From Sphingobium limneticum (lineage in GTDB: Bacteria; Pseudomonadota; Alphaproteobacteria; Sphingomonadales; Sphingomonadaceae): a DNA stretch of 64,000 nt. Below are positions 55,954 to 64,000 of the stretch, piece after piece (within the stretch, counting starts at the first letter, position 1; each line of letters begins with the position of its first letter). The position numbers were made by a program, and so were the translations under genes. The notes beneath the pieces are model-generated. The model did not search any database and was not told where the DNA came from. It saw only the letters and a list, made by a program, of their open reading frames with translations. Where the stretch lies: contig NZ_VYPZ01000006.1 in NCBI RefSeq assembly GCF_008710155.1, positions 1 to 64,000 of the forward strand, given 5' to 3'.

Positions 55954-57288
55954 ATGGCCGACCACGCCGTTTCGGACGATGCACAAGTGCAGGCGCAACT
56001 GGACCGGCTCTGGTCGCTATCCCCCGGCGCGGATGTGCTGGGTCTGGAACGCATCACCCAGTTGCTGGAGCGGCTGGGCAATCCGCATCGGTCGCTGCCC
56101 CCCGTTTTTCATGTCGCCGGCACCAATGGCAAGGGATCGACCTGCGCCTTCCTGCGCGCAGCGATCGAGGCGGACGGGAAAAGCGTCCATGTCTTCACCT
56201 CCCCCCATCTGGTGCGCTTCAATGAGCGTATCCGCATCGCGGGGCAGTTGATTTCAGACGAACAGCTTGCCCGTTATCTGGAACGGGTCCTCGATATCGC
56301 CGAAGGCGTGAACGCCAGTTTCTTCGAGGTCACGACCGCCGCCGCCTTCCTCGCCTTCTCTGAGCATGAAGCGGATGCCTGCATCATCGAAGTCGGCCTG
56401 GGCGGGCGGCTCGACGCGACCAACGTCATCGCCGATCCCGTCGTGTGCGGCATTGCGCAACTCGGCATCGATCATCAGGCCTTTCTGGGCGACACGCTGG
56501 AAAAGATCGCGGCGGAAAAAGCCGGCATCGCCAAGGCCGGCGCGCCGCTGGTGACGCAGCGCTACGCCGAATCGCTCTTCCCCGTCATCATGGACGCGGT
56601 CGCCAACGCATCCACCCGCTGGATCGGACAGGGCGATGGGTGGGATGCCGCCGTCTATCGCGACCGAATGCATTATCGCGACGATCTGGGCCGGTTGGAA
56701 ACGCCGCTGCCCCGCCTCGCCGGCGCGCATCAGGTGCAGAATGCCGCGCTGGCCTTCGCCATGTTGCGGCATCAAAACGCGGTGCCCCTGTCCGAAGCCG
56801 CGCTCAAGGCCGCGCCGCTCTGGGCACAATGGCCGGCGCGTTTGCAACGGCTCGATCATGGCCCGCTGCTGCAATCCTTGCCAACAGAAACGAGCGCCTG
56901 GCTCGATGGCGGCCATAATGCCGGCGCAGGCGAAGCGATCGGCACCTTCTTCACCGACGAGCGGCTGGAGGGGCAGAAGCTGCATCTCGTCATCGGCATG
57001 CTGGCGAACAAGGAAGTGGACGCTTTCCTCGCTCCCTTCGCGGGCAAGATCGCCCATATCCATGCGCTGCCGGTGCCCGGCCATGACCATCATCCGCCCG
57101 AACGCTTCGCCGCCATCGCCGACCAATGGGGCATCACCTGCACCGCGCACGCCAATGTAAGCCAGGCGATCGGCGCCATCGCCGACGAATGTGCTTTCGC
57201 GGGCGACACCGCACCCAAGCTGCTGATCGGCGGCTCGCTCTATCTGGCGGGCGAAATTTTGCGACTGAACGATCAGTTGCCCGACTGA
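55954..57288 (+). CDS. folC: Folylpolyglutamate synthase / dihydrofolate synthase
   Basis: This frame encodes 444 residues. The ATG at 55954 has a GGGGG/GAGG purine tract upstream, better placed than the TTG at 55945. The Mur-ligase P-loop HVAGTNGKGSTCAF is followed by TSPHLVRFNERI, EVGLGGRLDATN and GIDHQAFLGDTLEKIAAEKAGI. It adds glutamates to dihydropteroate and folates. Last gene of the trp-acc-fol group. Confidence 0.96.
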   Translation: MADHAVSDDAQVQAQLDRLWSLSPGADVLGLERITQLLERLGNPHRSLPPVFHVAGTNGKGSTCAFLRAAIEADGKSVHVFTSPHLVRFNERIRIAGQLISDEQLARYLERVLDIAEGVNASFFEVTTAAAFLAFSEHEADACIIEVGLGGRLDATNVIADPVVCGIAQLGIDHQAFLGDTLEKIAAEKAGIAKAGAPLVTQRYAESLFPVIMDAVANASTRWIGQGDGWDAAVYRDRMHYRDDLGRLETPLPRLAGAHQVQNAALAFAMLRHQNAVPLSEAALKAAPLWAQWPARLQRLDHGPLLQSLPTETSAWLDGGHNAGAGEAIGTFFTDERLEGQKLHLVIGMLANKEVDAFLAPFAGKIAHIHALPVPGHDHHPPERFAAIADQWGITCTAHANVSQAIGAIADECAFAGDTAPKLLIGGSLYLAGEILRLNDQLPD

Positions 57289-57356
57289 TTAAAGTTGCGA
57301 CTAACTCGCAATAGCGTACGATAGCCTTCTCGGACCAACGCAGAAGGCGCGATTCT

Positions 57357-57797
57357 ATGGCTTATGGAGAGACCTCCCCCCTCGACCTGCCCCGGCCCAT
57401 TCCGGGCGGCTATGGCAATCGCCTGTTCCTGTTCGTGATGCGCCGAATGGCGACGGCGGGCGTCAATGATGCCCATGCCGCCAATGCGATGCTGGGCGCC
57501 TTCGGCCGCAGCTATCGCCGGCCGCTGGTGCTGATGCGCGCGATGATGCTGGAACTCGCCCGCGCGTCCAGCCGCAAGATATTGGTCGCCCCCTGCTGCT
57601 GCGCCCGCATGACCGCGGACGAGGCGCTGATGATGCAGGCGACCGGCGATGCGCTGCGCGACCCCAATGCCGCCTATGATCAGGTGAGCGAATTGCTGGG
57701 CAACGACCATGCGCTGGGCGCACTGACCTGCCTGCAAGCGGTGGCGCAGGCGCATAGCGATCTGGGCCGGCCGCTGGATCTCTACGCCGCCGGTTAA
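57357..57797 (+). CDS. DUF6628-like hypothetical protein
   Basis: This frame encodes 146 residues, cytoplasmic, with a C-C-C-A-R-M segment (LVAPCCCARMTADEAL) and the text GNDHALGALTCLQAVAQAHSDLGRPL near the end. I recognise it as a small conserved sphingomonad protein, probably of the DUF6628 group; no function is known. The three consecutive cysteines could bind a metal. Its stop shares the TTAA palindrome with the convergent gene's stop. Confidence 0.65.
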   Translation: MAYGETSPLDLPRPIPGGYGNRLFLFVMRRMATAGVNDAHAANAMLGAFGRSYRRPLVLMRAMMLELARASSRKILVAPCCCARMTADEALMMQATGDALRDPNAAYDQVSELLGNDHALGALTCLQAVAQAHSDLGRPLDLYAAG

Positions 57798-58543
57798 ACC
57801 TTCCGCAATTCGGCCAGTTGCTCGCCGGCCCAGCGATACATGTCGGCCTGGGCCGCGCGCTGGGTCAGGTCCATTCTTTTGGCGCGCCGCTCCACTTCCT
57901 CCAGGATCGACCGGGCGCGATAACGATCGCCTTGTTGCAGCAGGAAGGCGACATAATGGCACCGCGCCTCCTCGCCTGCTATCCGCTCGATCACATCCTC
58001 GAACAGCAATCGCGCTTCCGCCGCGCGGCCGAGATCGGCCAAGATCCGCGCCCTGAGCAAGGCGCGCCGATCCCGTTCGCTACCCATGCCCAACTCCGGC
58101 GCGGCATCCAGCAAGCGTAGCGCCTCCGCGCTTTCGCCCCGCTCGAACAAGACACCGGCCAATTTGACCTGGGTGCCCCAATCGCCGCCCGGTCCCATCG
58201 CCAGCGCCTTGCGATAGGCGCTTTCCGCGTCCGCATAGCGATGACGAATGGCCTGCGCATCGCCAAGAGCGATATAATTGGCGGCGGTTTCAGCAAAGTC
58301 CAGATTGCGCTGCGCATCGCGCACGGCCCGCTCCGGATCGACCTTGCCCACCACCTGCGCCCGCGCGGTACGGATATGGCGATTATTCCAATGCTGCGGC
58401 AGCACCTCCAGCATCAGATAGGCGAAACAGCCCAGCAGCGAAAAGAGCATGATGAACAGCAGCCAGATCTGGTTGCGGCCCGATCGGATGACATCGATGG
58501 CGCAAAGTATCTGAACGCAAAGCGATGCGACGATGAGGATCAT
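57794..58543 (-). CDS. Membrane-anchored TPR protein
   Basis: This frame encodes 249 residues. Two short N-terminal membrane helices (about 1-18 and 26-48, with SGRNQIWLLFIMLFSLLGCFAYLMLE) resemble the PLDc_N anchor. TPR-like repeats (about 90-240) such as HRYADAESAYRKALAMGP and GESAEALRLLDAAPEL follow. Family name unknown; such proteins act as scaffolds at the inner membrane. It follows the AmpG-like gene by 14 bases on the same strand, so they are probably co-transcribed. Confidence 0.7.
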   Translation of the reverse strand: MILIVASLCVQILCAIDVIRSGRNQIWLLFIMLFSLLGCFAYLMLEVLPQHWNNRHIRTARAQVVGKVDPERAVRDAQRNLDFAETAANYIALGDAQAIRHRYADAESAYRKALAMGPGGDWGTQVKLAGVLFERGESAEALRLLDAAPELGMGSERDRRALLRARILADLGRAAEARLLFEDVIERIAGEEARCHYVAFLLQQGDRYRARSILEEVERRAKRMDLTQRAAQADMYRWAGEQLAELRKV

Positions 58544-58557
58544 GACCCTAACCTTGT

Positions 58558-59892
58558 TCAGTCGTCCTGGGTGCTGGCTTGCCTGACGCTGTCTACCACG
58601 AACCCCTTGTACCAGATGATCCACAGCAGCAGCATGCCCGGTACGGCGGCAACCACGGTCATCAACCAGAAGCCGACCCATCCGGCCTGTTCCGCGATGA
58701 TACCGGCCGGCGCAGCGAGCCAGGTTCGCCCTACGGCCGCGAAAGAGGACAGCAGCGCGAACTGCGTCGCCGTGTAGGCCAGGCTCGACAGGCCCGACAG
58801 GTATGTCACGAACACGGTCAGCCCGATGCCGCTCGTCACCTGTTCCGTCGCGACCGCAATGGTCAGCCACAGGGTGGAATGGCCATGCATCGCCACGCCA
58901 ACGAAGGTCAGGTTGCTGAGCATCATCATCAGGCCGGACCAGAAGAGCGCGCGCCCCATGCCGAGCCAGGCGATGAACGGCGCGGCCAGCGCGGTACCCA
59001 CGATCAGCCCCCAGAAACCGACCACCTTGTTGATCGCGATGAACTCCGCATCGCTAAAACCCAGATCGACGATCATCGGATTGAGCATCCCCTGCCCCAT
59101 CGCGTCGCCAATCTTATAGAGCAACACGAACAGCAGGATCAGCACGGACCCGCGACGGCCCAGAAATTCGATGAACGGGTTCAGCACCGTTTCCTTGAGC
59201 CAGACGCCCATGCTCTTGCCGGCCATTTCGGCATGGCGATCGACATAGATGCCCGGTCCCGCCATCAATGCGCCGATCGCGCCGGGCAGGACGAGGAAGC
59301 CGGTCAGGCCATAAGCCATCGCCCATCCCAGGCCGAGGCCGGTTTCGGGCGAATACAGAAAGATCGTGCCGACCCCAGAAAAGAAGGCGCCCAGACGGTA
59401 GCCGAACTGGTTGGTCGCCGTGCCATAGGGCATTTCCTCATCGCTCAATATCTCGATGCGATAGGCGTCGATGACGATATCCTGCGTCGCGCCGAGGAAG
59501 GACACGAGGATCGCGCAAAAAGCGAAATAGCCCAGATGATTGGCAGGGTCGCTGCTGCCGAGCATCCAGATCGCGCAAAACAGCAGCAGTTGGATGAAGA
59601 ACAGCCAGGCGCGGCGCTGACCGAACAGACCGGTCAATACTGGCAGGGGCAGCTTGTCCACCAGAGGCGCCCACAACCATTTTAGCGTATAGGGTGTGGT
59701 GAGGCCGATGGCGAAACCGATGGTCGATTTCTGGATACCGACCTTCGACAGCCAATAGCCCATCGTGCCGAGCAGCAACATCAGCGGAAAGCCGCTGGAT
59801 ATACCGATCAGCAAAGAGACGAACGGCATCGGCCGGAAATAGGGACGCATGACGTCCCGCCAGTTTTTCGGCTGTTCGGCGATATCCGTCAC
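58558..59892 (-). CDS. AmpG-like muropeptide permease (MFS)
   Basis: This frame encodes 444 residues with about 12 membrane helices. The N-terminal text SLLIGISSGFPLMLLLGTMGYWLSKVGI and the QDIVIDAYRIEILSDEE loop are typical of AmpG/PAT transporters. AmpG imports anhydro-muropeptides released in cell-wall turnover and links turnover to beta-lactamase induction in some bacteria. It lies in core chromosome and not in the element that carries the ester hydrolase. Confidence 0.85.
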   Translation of the reverse strand: MTDIAEQPKNWRDVMRPYFRPMPFVSLLIGISSGFPLMLLLGTMGYWLSKVGIQKSTIGFAIGLTTPYTLKWLWAPLVDKLPLPVLTGLFGQRRAWLFFIQLLLFCAIWMLGSSDPANHLGYFAFCAILVSFLGATQDIVIDAYRIEILSDEEMPYGTATNQFGYRLGAFFSGVGTIFLYSPETGLGLGWAMAYGLTGFLVLPGAIGALMAGPGIYVDRHAEMAGKSMGVWLKETVLNPFIEFLGRRGSVLILLFVLLYKIGDAMGQGMLNPMIVDLGFSDAEFIAINKVVGFWGLIVGTALAAPFIAWLGMGRALFWSGLMMMLSNLTFVGVAMHGHSTLWLTIAVATEQVTSGIGLTVFVTYLSGLSSLAYTATQFALLSSFAAVGRTWLAAPAGIIAEQAGWVGFWLMTVVAAVPGMLLLWIIWYKGFVVDSVRQASTQDD

Positions 59893-59968
59893 TTAAATCC
59901 CCCGGTGGTATCCGTTTCGCGGCTACCATATGACCAGATCGTCGCCAAGCAAGTCCGCTGTGCGGCGA

Positions 59969-60427
59969 TCAGCCCGGCAGTTCGAACAGGCTGAGGCCGG
60001 GCGGCAGCTTTGGCCGCCTTGCGCCGCGCAGCAGCGCATCGACTACGCCGATCGCGGCGATCAGGTCGCGCGGGGCGTAGGGCTTGGCGAGGCAACCGAC
60101 CGCCAGCGTGCGCGCCTCCACCGGGCAGCGGCCGGTGACGAACAACACCGGCAGGCCACACAGGGCGGCATGGCGGGCGACGTCGATGCCGGTCTTTTCA
60201 CCATGGATGGCGACATCGGCGATGACGAGGTCGACGCCGCCTTCGTCCATTACCCGGACGGCATGGTCATGATCGTCCACGGTGGCGGCGATGCGATAGC
60301 CCGCCTGCGCCAGCGTATGCTCATTGTCGAAGGCGACGAGTGGCTCATCCTCCACCACCAAAATGGTGCGGATCGCCTTGCGGCGCTTCGAGACAGCGCC
60401 TCCCTCTTTCACAAGCCCGAAAAACAT
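59969..60427 (-). CDS. Single-domain response regulator
   Basis: This frame encodes 152 residues from the ATG at 60427; the frame is open upstream for over 1 kb but that part is antisense to the pseudouridine synthase gene. The receiver domain has VVEDEP (acidic pair), the phospho-acceptor Asp in VDLVIADVAIHG and CLAKPYAP (conserved Lys). No output domain follows. It belongs to the FixJ-like/Sma0114 group of single receivers common in alphaproteobacteria. Divergent from the pseudouridine synthase gene. Confidence 0.85.
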   Translation of the reverse strand: MFFGLVKEGGAVSKRRKAIRTILVVEDEPLVAFDNEHTLAQAGYRIAATVDDHDHAVRVMDEGGVDLVIADVAIHGEKTGIDVARHAALCGLPVLFVTGRCPVEARTLAVGCLAKPYAPRDLIAAIGVVDALLRGARRPKLPPGLSLFELPG

Positions 60428-60583
60428 TTGCCGATCCGCCCTGATTCCGCCATGCACCCGATGAAACGCCGCGCCCCCGCACCGGGTTGCCCGATGGACG
60501 GTCAGTCCCCCTCGCCCAAGCGCCGGAGCGGCACAATTCAGCCTGTTGCTGGTTTTTATCCCATATGGGAATAGCCAGTGCCC

Positions 60584-62008
60584 ATGAAAAGGAATCCGCC
60601 GTTGCAACCGCCGAAAAAATCCGGACCACCCCGCAGGGGAGGACCAGGCGGTCCGAAACGCCCGACCGGCCCCGGTCGGGGAGGCCCCAGTCAGGGGCGT
60701 TCCGGTCAACGTACCGGCGGCTCTCCGGATCGTGGCGCGGGTCGCAATGCCGAACGAGGCGAGGCAAAGCCGCGCTTCTACAAGGGCGACGAGAACCGCG
60801 CAGAACGTCCACGCGGCGAGCGTCCGGACCGCAGCAGGAGCGATGCCGGCGCACGGCCGGCCCGTGGCACCGGTCCGCGCGATGCTGCCACCAAGCCGCG
60901 CAGCCCTCGCAGCGAAGGCGAACGGAGCGAACGTCCCCGGACCGAGCGCCAGCGCAGCGAGCGCCCCACGACCGAACGATCCGGCAGCGATGGTTTCCGC
61001 CCGAATGGCGTGCGGCAGGAACGGGCTCGCCCCGCGCGCGCCGACGGCCCACGCCAGGAACGCGGCCGCCCCGATCGATCGGACAGCCCCCGCCAAGAAC
61101 GTGGCCGGCCCGACCGGCCGCGTGATGATGTCGTCAAATCCTATCCGCCCCGCCGCCCGCGCGGCAAGGGGCCGACGCCGACCACCAATCCTCATCCCGC
61201 TCATGCCGCGGCCAGCGAAGGCAAGGGTGAACCGCAGCGCATCGCCAAGCTGCTGGCCCGCGCCGGTGTCGCCTCCCGCCGCGAAATCGAACGGATGATC
61301 GAGGAAGGCCGCGTCGCCAAGGACGGCGTCGTCATCGACACGCCCGCCACGCTGCTGACGTCGCTGCATGGCGTTACGGTGGACGAGGTCGCGATCGCCG
61401 CGCCCGAACCGACGCGCCTGTTCCTGTTCCACAAGCCGACCGGCTATCTGACGACCGAGCGCGATCCGGTAGGACGGCCGACCATCTACGACCGGCTGCC
61501 CGCAGACCTGCCGCGCGTCATGCCGATCGGTCGACTGGACATGAATACGGAAGGGCTGTTGCTGCTGACCACCGATGGCGGCTTCAAGCGCGAGATGGAG
61601 TTGCCCGCAACCGGCGTGCCGCGCACCTATCGCGCCCGCGCCTTTGGCGAGGTCAGCCAGCAGCAGTTGGAGGATCTGTTCGACGGTCTGGAGATCGACG
61701 GCATCCGCTACGGCCCGATCGAGGCCAATCTGGAGCGCCGCACCGGACGCAACCAGTGGATCGAAATGACCCTGACCGAAGGCAAGAACCGGGAAGTTCG
61801 CCGCGTGCTCGAACATATGGACCTCAAGGTCAACCGGCTGATCCGCACCAGCTATGGCCCGTTCCATCTGGGCGAATTGCCGGTCGGCGCGGTCGAAGAA
61901 GTGCGCGAGCATGAATTGGCGCATTTCCGCAAGATGTTGCGGGATGCGGGGAAGACCGCAGGCAAGACCGCAGACCGCAACGAGGTTGACGGAGACGGCG
62001 ACGCATGA
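60584..62008 (+). CDS. RsuA/RluB-type rRNA pseudouridine synthase with long disordered N-terminus
   Basis: This frame encodes 474 residues from the ATG at 60584 (a GTG two codons earlier is possible). Residues 1 to about 220 are almost only Arg, Gly, Pro, Ser, Asp and Glu with repeated RPDR/RQERGR units and should be disordered and RNA-binding. Then come an S4 domain (QRIAKLLARAGVASRREIERMIEEGRV) and the synthase domain with the catalytic Asp in GRLDMNTEGLLLLT and TEGKNREVRRVLEHM. It modifies a uridine in rRNA. The stop overlaps rsmD (ATGA). Confidence 0.92.
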   Translation: MKRNPPLQPPKKSGPPRRGGPGGPKRPTGPGRGGPSQGRSGQRTGGSPDRGAGRNAERGEAKPRFYKGDENRAERPRGERPDRSRSDAGARPARGTGPRDAATKPRSPRSEGERSERPRTERQRSERPTTERSGSDGFRPNGVRQERARPARADGPRQERGRPDRSDSPRQERGRPDRPRDDVVKSYPPRRPRGKGPTPTTNPHPAHAAASEGKGEPQRIAKLLARAGVASRREIERMIEEGRVAKDGVVIDTPATLLTSLHGVTVDEVAIAAPEPTRLFLFHKPTGYLTTERDPVGRPTIYDRLPADLPRVMPIGRLDMNTEGLLLLTTDGGFKREMELPATGVPRTYRARAFGEVSQQQLEDLFDGLEIDGIRYGPIEANLERRTGRNQWIEMTLTEGKNREVRRVLEHMDLKVNRLIRTSYGPFHLGELPVGAVEEVREHELAHFRKMLRDAGKTAGKTADRNEVDGDGDA

Positions 62009-62544
62009 GGATCATTTCGGGCCAATGGCGCGGCCGTCCGTTGACCGCGCCCAAGGGTGACGCGACCCGCCCCACCGGGGACCGGACGCGCGAGACGCTG
62101 TTTTCCATGCTGCTCAGCCGTATCGGATCGTTCGAGGGACTGTCGGTGGGCGACTTTTTCGCCGGGTCGGGCGCGCTGGGGTTCGAGGCTCTGTCGCGCG
62201 GTGCGGCCTCCTGCCTGTTCGTCGAGCAGGACAAGCCGGCGCTCGACGCGATCCGCGCCAATGGTGAGCGGCTGGGCATTCGCCCGGACGTCCGCGCCTC
62301 CAGCGTCATGGCGCTGGGGTCGGCGTCCAAGCCGCTGGACCTCATTTTCATGGACCCGCCCTATGGCACCGGCGCGGGCCAGGTGGCGCTCGACAAGCTG
62401 GCGCGGCTGGGTTGGACCAACGCCGCCAGCTGGATCAGCATCGAAACCGACCGGCGCGAGGATGTGGTGGTGAAGGGTTTTGCCGTCGACACCGTGCGCG
62501 ATGTCGGCAAGGCGCGGATCACGCTGCTGCGCGCCGAGGAGTGA
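62005..62544 (+). CDS. rsmD: 16S rRNA (guanine966-N2)-methyltransferase
   Basis: This frame encodes 179 residues. The N-terminal RIISGQWRGRPLTAPKG and RPTGDRTRETLFSML match RsmD; the SAM-binding motif is GDFFAGSGALGFEAL and the catalytic motif DPPYG. It methylates G966 during small-subunit assembly. Translation is coupled to the pseudouridine synthase, so two ribosomal RNA modification genes form one operon. Confidence 0.95.
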   Translation: MRIISGQWRGRPLTAPKGDATRPTGDRTRETLFSMLLSRIGSFEGLSVGDFFAGSGALGFEALSRGAASCLFVEQDKPALDAIRANGERLGIRPDVRASSVMALGSASKPLDLIFMDPPYGTGAGQVALDKLARLGWTNAASWISIETDRREDVVVKGFAVDTVRDVGKARITLLRAEE

Positions 62545-62600
62545 AAACCGCCCACTCGCGTCGAACGAGACAGCGAGTTGGACAGTTAAACTGTATTTTT

Positions 62601-62641
62601 GAGCCGAGGCTGGCGGCGCTGATGGCCGCCCGCCTCGGCTC
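62601..62641. terminator. Strong stem-loop between convergent genes
   Basis: Arms GAGCCGAGG / CCTCGGCTC with inner GGCGGC / GCCGCC pairs form a long GC-rich hairpin. It lies between rsmD and the convergent proline-rich gene and probably limits read-through. No T-run follows it on either strand, so it is not a standard rho-independent signal. Confidence 0.55.
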
Positions 62642-62649
62642 GCAATTCG

Positions 62650-63123
62650 TTAGCGCTTACGCCCCTTGGGCGCTTCGCCGCGATTGACGCAGCTGTCCTG
62701 CACGGTGCGGGTACAGGTCGGATAGTCCTTCGCCTCGGTTGGCGCGGGCGTCATATTCCCACCCACTGTGACCGGATTGGAAGACGACCCCATCGGAGCC
62801 GATGGATCCTTCGGTACGCCGGCGGGGGCTGGCGCCATGCCCGGATCGGCCGGAACCGCGCCGGTCGGCTGGCCGGCGTTGGGGTCAGGCTGCGGTGGCG
62901 TTGGTGGGGTAGGCGCAGCGGGTGCGTCAGGCGCGACCGGAGCCGAAGGCGGCGTTGCAGCCGGATCGGCCGGGGCTGGTTCAGCCGGAGGCGTCATGGC
63001 GTCCGCGGGCGGCTTGCTCCCCTGTGCAGGCATACCCTGGGCAGGCATATCCTGCGCGATGGCAGCGCCGCCCGCTACAGCGAAGCTCAACATCGCAACG
63101 CCAGCTAGCATGATGGATTTCAT
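62650..63123 (-). CDS. Exported Pro/Ala-rich protein
   Basis: This frame encodes 157 residues from the ATG at 63123, chosen by AAGGA eight bases upstream. A signal peptide (about 1-24, ending AIAQ) is followed by about 100 residues dominated by Pro, Ala, Asp and Gly with PPxP-type repeats. A short C-terminal segment has two cysteines (YPTCTRTVQDSCVNRGEAP) that could pair. It is probably a periplasmic or cell-surface spacer-like protein. No family recognised. Confidence 0.65.
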   Translation of the reverse strand: MKSIMLAGVAMLSFAVAGGAAIAQDMPAQGMPAQGSKPPADAMTPPAEPAPADPAATPPSAPVAPDAPAAPTPPTPPQPDPNAGQPTGAVPADPGMAPAPAGVPKDPSAPMGSSSNPVTVGGNMTPAPTEAKDYPTCTRTVQDSCVNRGEAPKGRKR

Positions 63124-63250
63124 CGGGATCATCCTTTCCTATGTTCTGTTCTTCGCCCCGTTCAGGACCAAAACAGCGGTCGTGACACCCCCGTTCCATC
63201 CCGACGGTGAAGCGGTGCATACATAGGATAGGGCGAGTGGCGGTTTTGGC

Positions 63251-63649
63251 CTATGGCCCTTCGGGATAGCGGTCGAACGACGGCAGGTCGTGCGCCTTTT
63301 CCACCCATGGCAGGGCTTCGGCCATCTGAATCTGCGCCTGGGGCGGCAGGGCAGTCGGATCGTCCAACGTTCCCGTCTGGATATCGATCGCGCCGGGGAA
63401 AGCGACGGGATTGGTGTAGAAGACGCCGGTGCCGCAAGTGCCGCAGAAATGGCGCGTCGCATGCTCGGAGGATTGGTAGCGCACCGCCTCTCCCTCGATC
63501 TTTACCGCATCGTCCGGGAACAGCGCCCAACCGACCATCGGCGCGCCGGCGCTGGCGCGACAATCCTTGCAATGGCACAGCGCGCTATAGGCCGGGTCGC
63601 CGGTCGCTTCGTAGCGGATCGCCCCGCACTGGCATCGTCCCGTCAGCAT
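63251..63649 (-). CDS. GFA-family (CENP-V/Gfa domain) zinc protein
   Basis: This frame encodes 132 residues. The zinc-binding cysteines follow the Gfa pattern: GRCQCGAIRY, CHCKDCRASAGAP and FCGTCGTGVFY. The family includes the glutathione-dependent formaldehyde-activating enzyme, but most members have no established activity. The length is normal. It is divergent from the helicase gene. Confidence 0.9.
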   Translation of the reverse strand: MLTGRCQCGAIRYEATGDPAYSALCHCKDCRASAGAPMVGWALFPDDAVKIEGEAVRYQSSEHATRHFCGTCGTGVFYTNPVAFPGAIDIQTGTLDDPTALPPQAQIQMAEALPWVEKAHDLPSFDRYPEGP

Positions 63650-63765
63650 CGTCCCTTGCTCCCTTGCATGATTCGCCTTTTGTTCTCATAGAAGCCCCAT
63701 CGCCGCAAGAGGCCGTTCCCGTCGCGCCCCTTGCCCATGCACCATCCCATGCCTAGTTGATCCAT

Positions 63766-64000
63766 ATGACCGTTCCTGCCCCCTCCCCCAATGATCCGCC
63801 CTATCTGGATGGGTTGAACCCGCCGCAGCGAGAGGCGGTGCTGACGACGGAGGGACCGGTGCTGGTGCTGGCCGGCGCCGGCACGGGCAAGACGGCGGCG
63901 CTGACCGCGCGGCTGGCGCATCTGATCGGCACGCGCCGCGCCTGGCCGTCCGAGATATTGGCGGTGACCTTCACCAACAAGGCGGCGCGGGAAATGCGCG
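63766..64000 (+). CDS. UvrD/PcrA-type ATP-dependent DNA helicase (5' end only)
   Basis: Seventy-eight residues are visible before the window ends. [38 protein letters not shown] contains the Q motif and Walker A of superfamily 1A helicases, and the next motif, [12 protein letters not shown], is motif Ia. It is cut by the window edge. UvrD or PcrA cannot be told apart from this part; the family acts in repair and replication. Confidence 0.92.
   Translation, partial: MTVPAPSPNDPPYLDGLNPPQREAVLTTEGPVLVLAGAGTGKTAALTARLAHLIGTRRAWPSEILAVTFTNKAAREMR

Noticed and set aside
59969..61924. Long minus-strand open frame running through the pseudouridine synthase gene
   Set aside because: Only the last 152 codons (response regulator) look like protein; the rest mirrors the Arg/Pro-rich coding strand.
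1..64000. CRISPR arrays, rRNA genes and insertion sequences
   Set aside because: No regularly spaced repeats, no rRNA-like sequence and no transposase frame were seen on either strand.

Overview
The window looks like a piece of a sphingomonad (alphaproteobacterial, Sphingobium/Sphingomonas-like) chromosome. This rests on high GC, the gene order trpF-trpB-trpA-accD-folC, many TonB receptors, the GyrA type and two inverted-repeat families that I associate with this group. About 40 kb of integrated conjugative element or genomic island lies on the left and about 24 kb of core chromosome on the right. The border is a tRNA-Ile2 gene (anticodon CAT, minus strand, 40217-40293). A P4-type integrase is read in the same direction just downstream of its 3' end. 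The other end of the element, the relaxase and the coupling protein are not in the window.

Region 1 (1-22.65 kb) is a nearly complete F-type type IV secretion operon on the plus strand: a small exported protein, a DsbC-like isomerase, traA, traL, traE, traK, traB, traV, traC, two small membrane genes, traW, traU, traN in two parts, trbC, a TraF-type S26 peptidase, thioredoxin-like traF, a second thioredoxin-like gene, traH and traG. Most genes overlap by ATGA or GTGA. A 287-base divergent region before the operon holds three copies of a 16-base repeat, and a 358-base gap between traU and traN is rich in stem-loops. A low-GC membrane-protein gene converges on the end of traG and is a candidate entry-exclusion gene.

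Region 2 (22.65-30 kb) starts with low-GC non-coding DNA. A junction follows where the 3' end of a TonB receptor gene is joined to the 3' half of a TetR regulator gene, so both are broken. Upstream of the receptor, in one overlapping minus-strand operon, are a DUF1826 gene and a COG0523/CobW GTPase behind a perfect inverted repeat that may be a Zur operator. This is the layout of a zinc-starvation operon. A MerC-domain gene and an M3 dipeptidyl carboxypeptidase gene run the other way.

Region 3 (30-38.3 kb) is the most interesting cargo. One minus-strand set holds a TonB receptor, an alpha-amino-acid ester hydrolase (the enzyme family that acts on ampicillin- and cephalexin-type beta-lactams) with all catalytic and carboxylate-cluster residues in place, and an M1 metallopeptidase. 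A Tat-exported DAO-family FAD oxidoreductase is divergent from the receptor. Together they could import or process amino-acyl esters, peptides or alpha-amino beta-lactams and oxidise the released amino acid; this is inference. Region 4 (38.3-40.2 kb) has a small ORF, an AlpA-like regulator and the integrase.

Region 5 (40.3-64 kb) is core chromosome: a polysaccharide-deacetylase-like protein with a degenerate sensor kinase, an Lrp regulator, two paralogous secreted repeat proteins, gyrA, DUF952, a glycosyltransferase and an LpxL-like acyltransferase, trpFBA-accD-folC, an AmpG-like permease, a response regulator, an RsuA/RluB-type pseudouridine synthase with a long disordered N-terminus, rsmD, a proline-rich exported protein, a GFA-family protein and the start of a UvrD/PcrA helicase.
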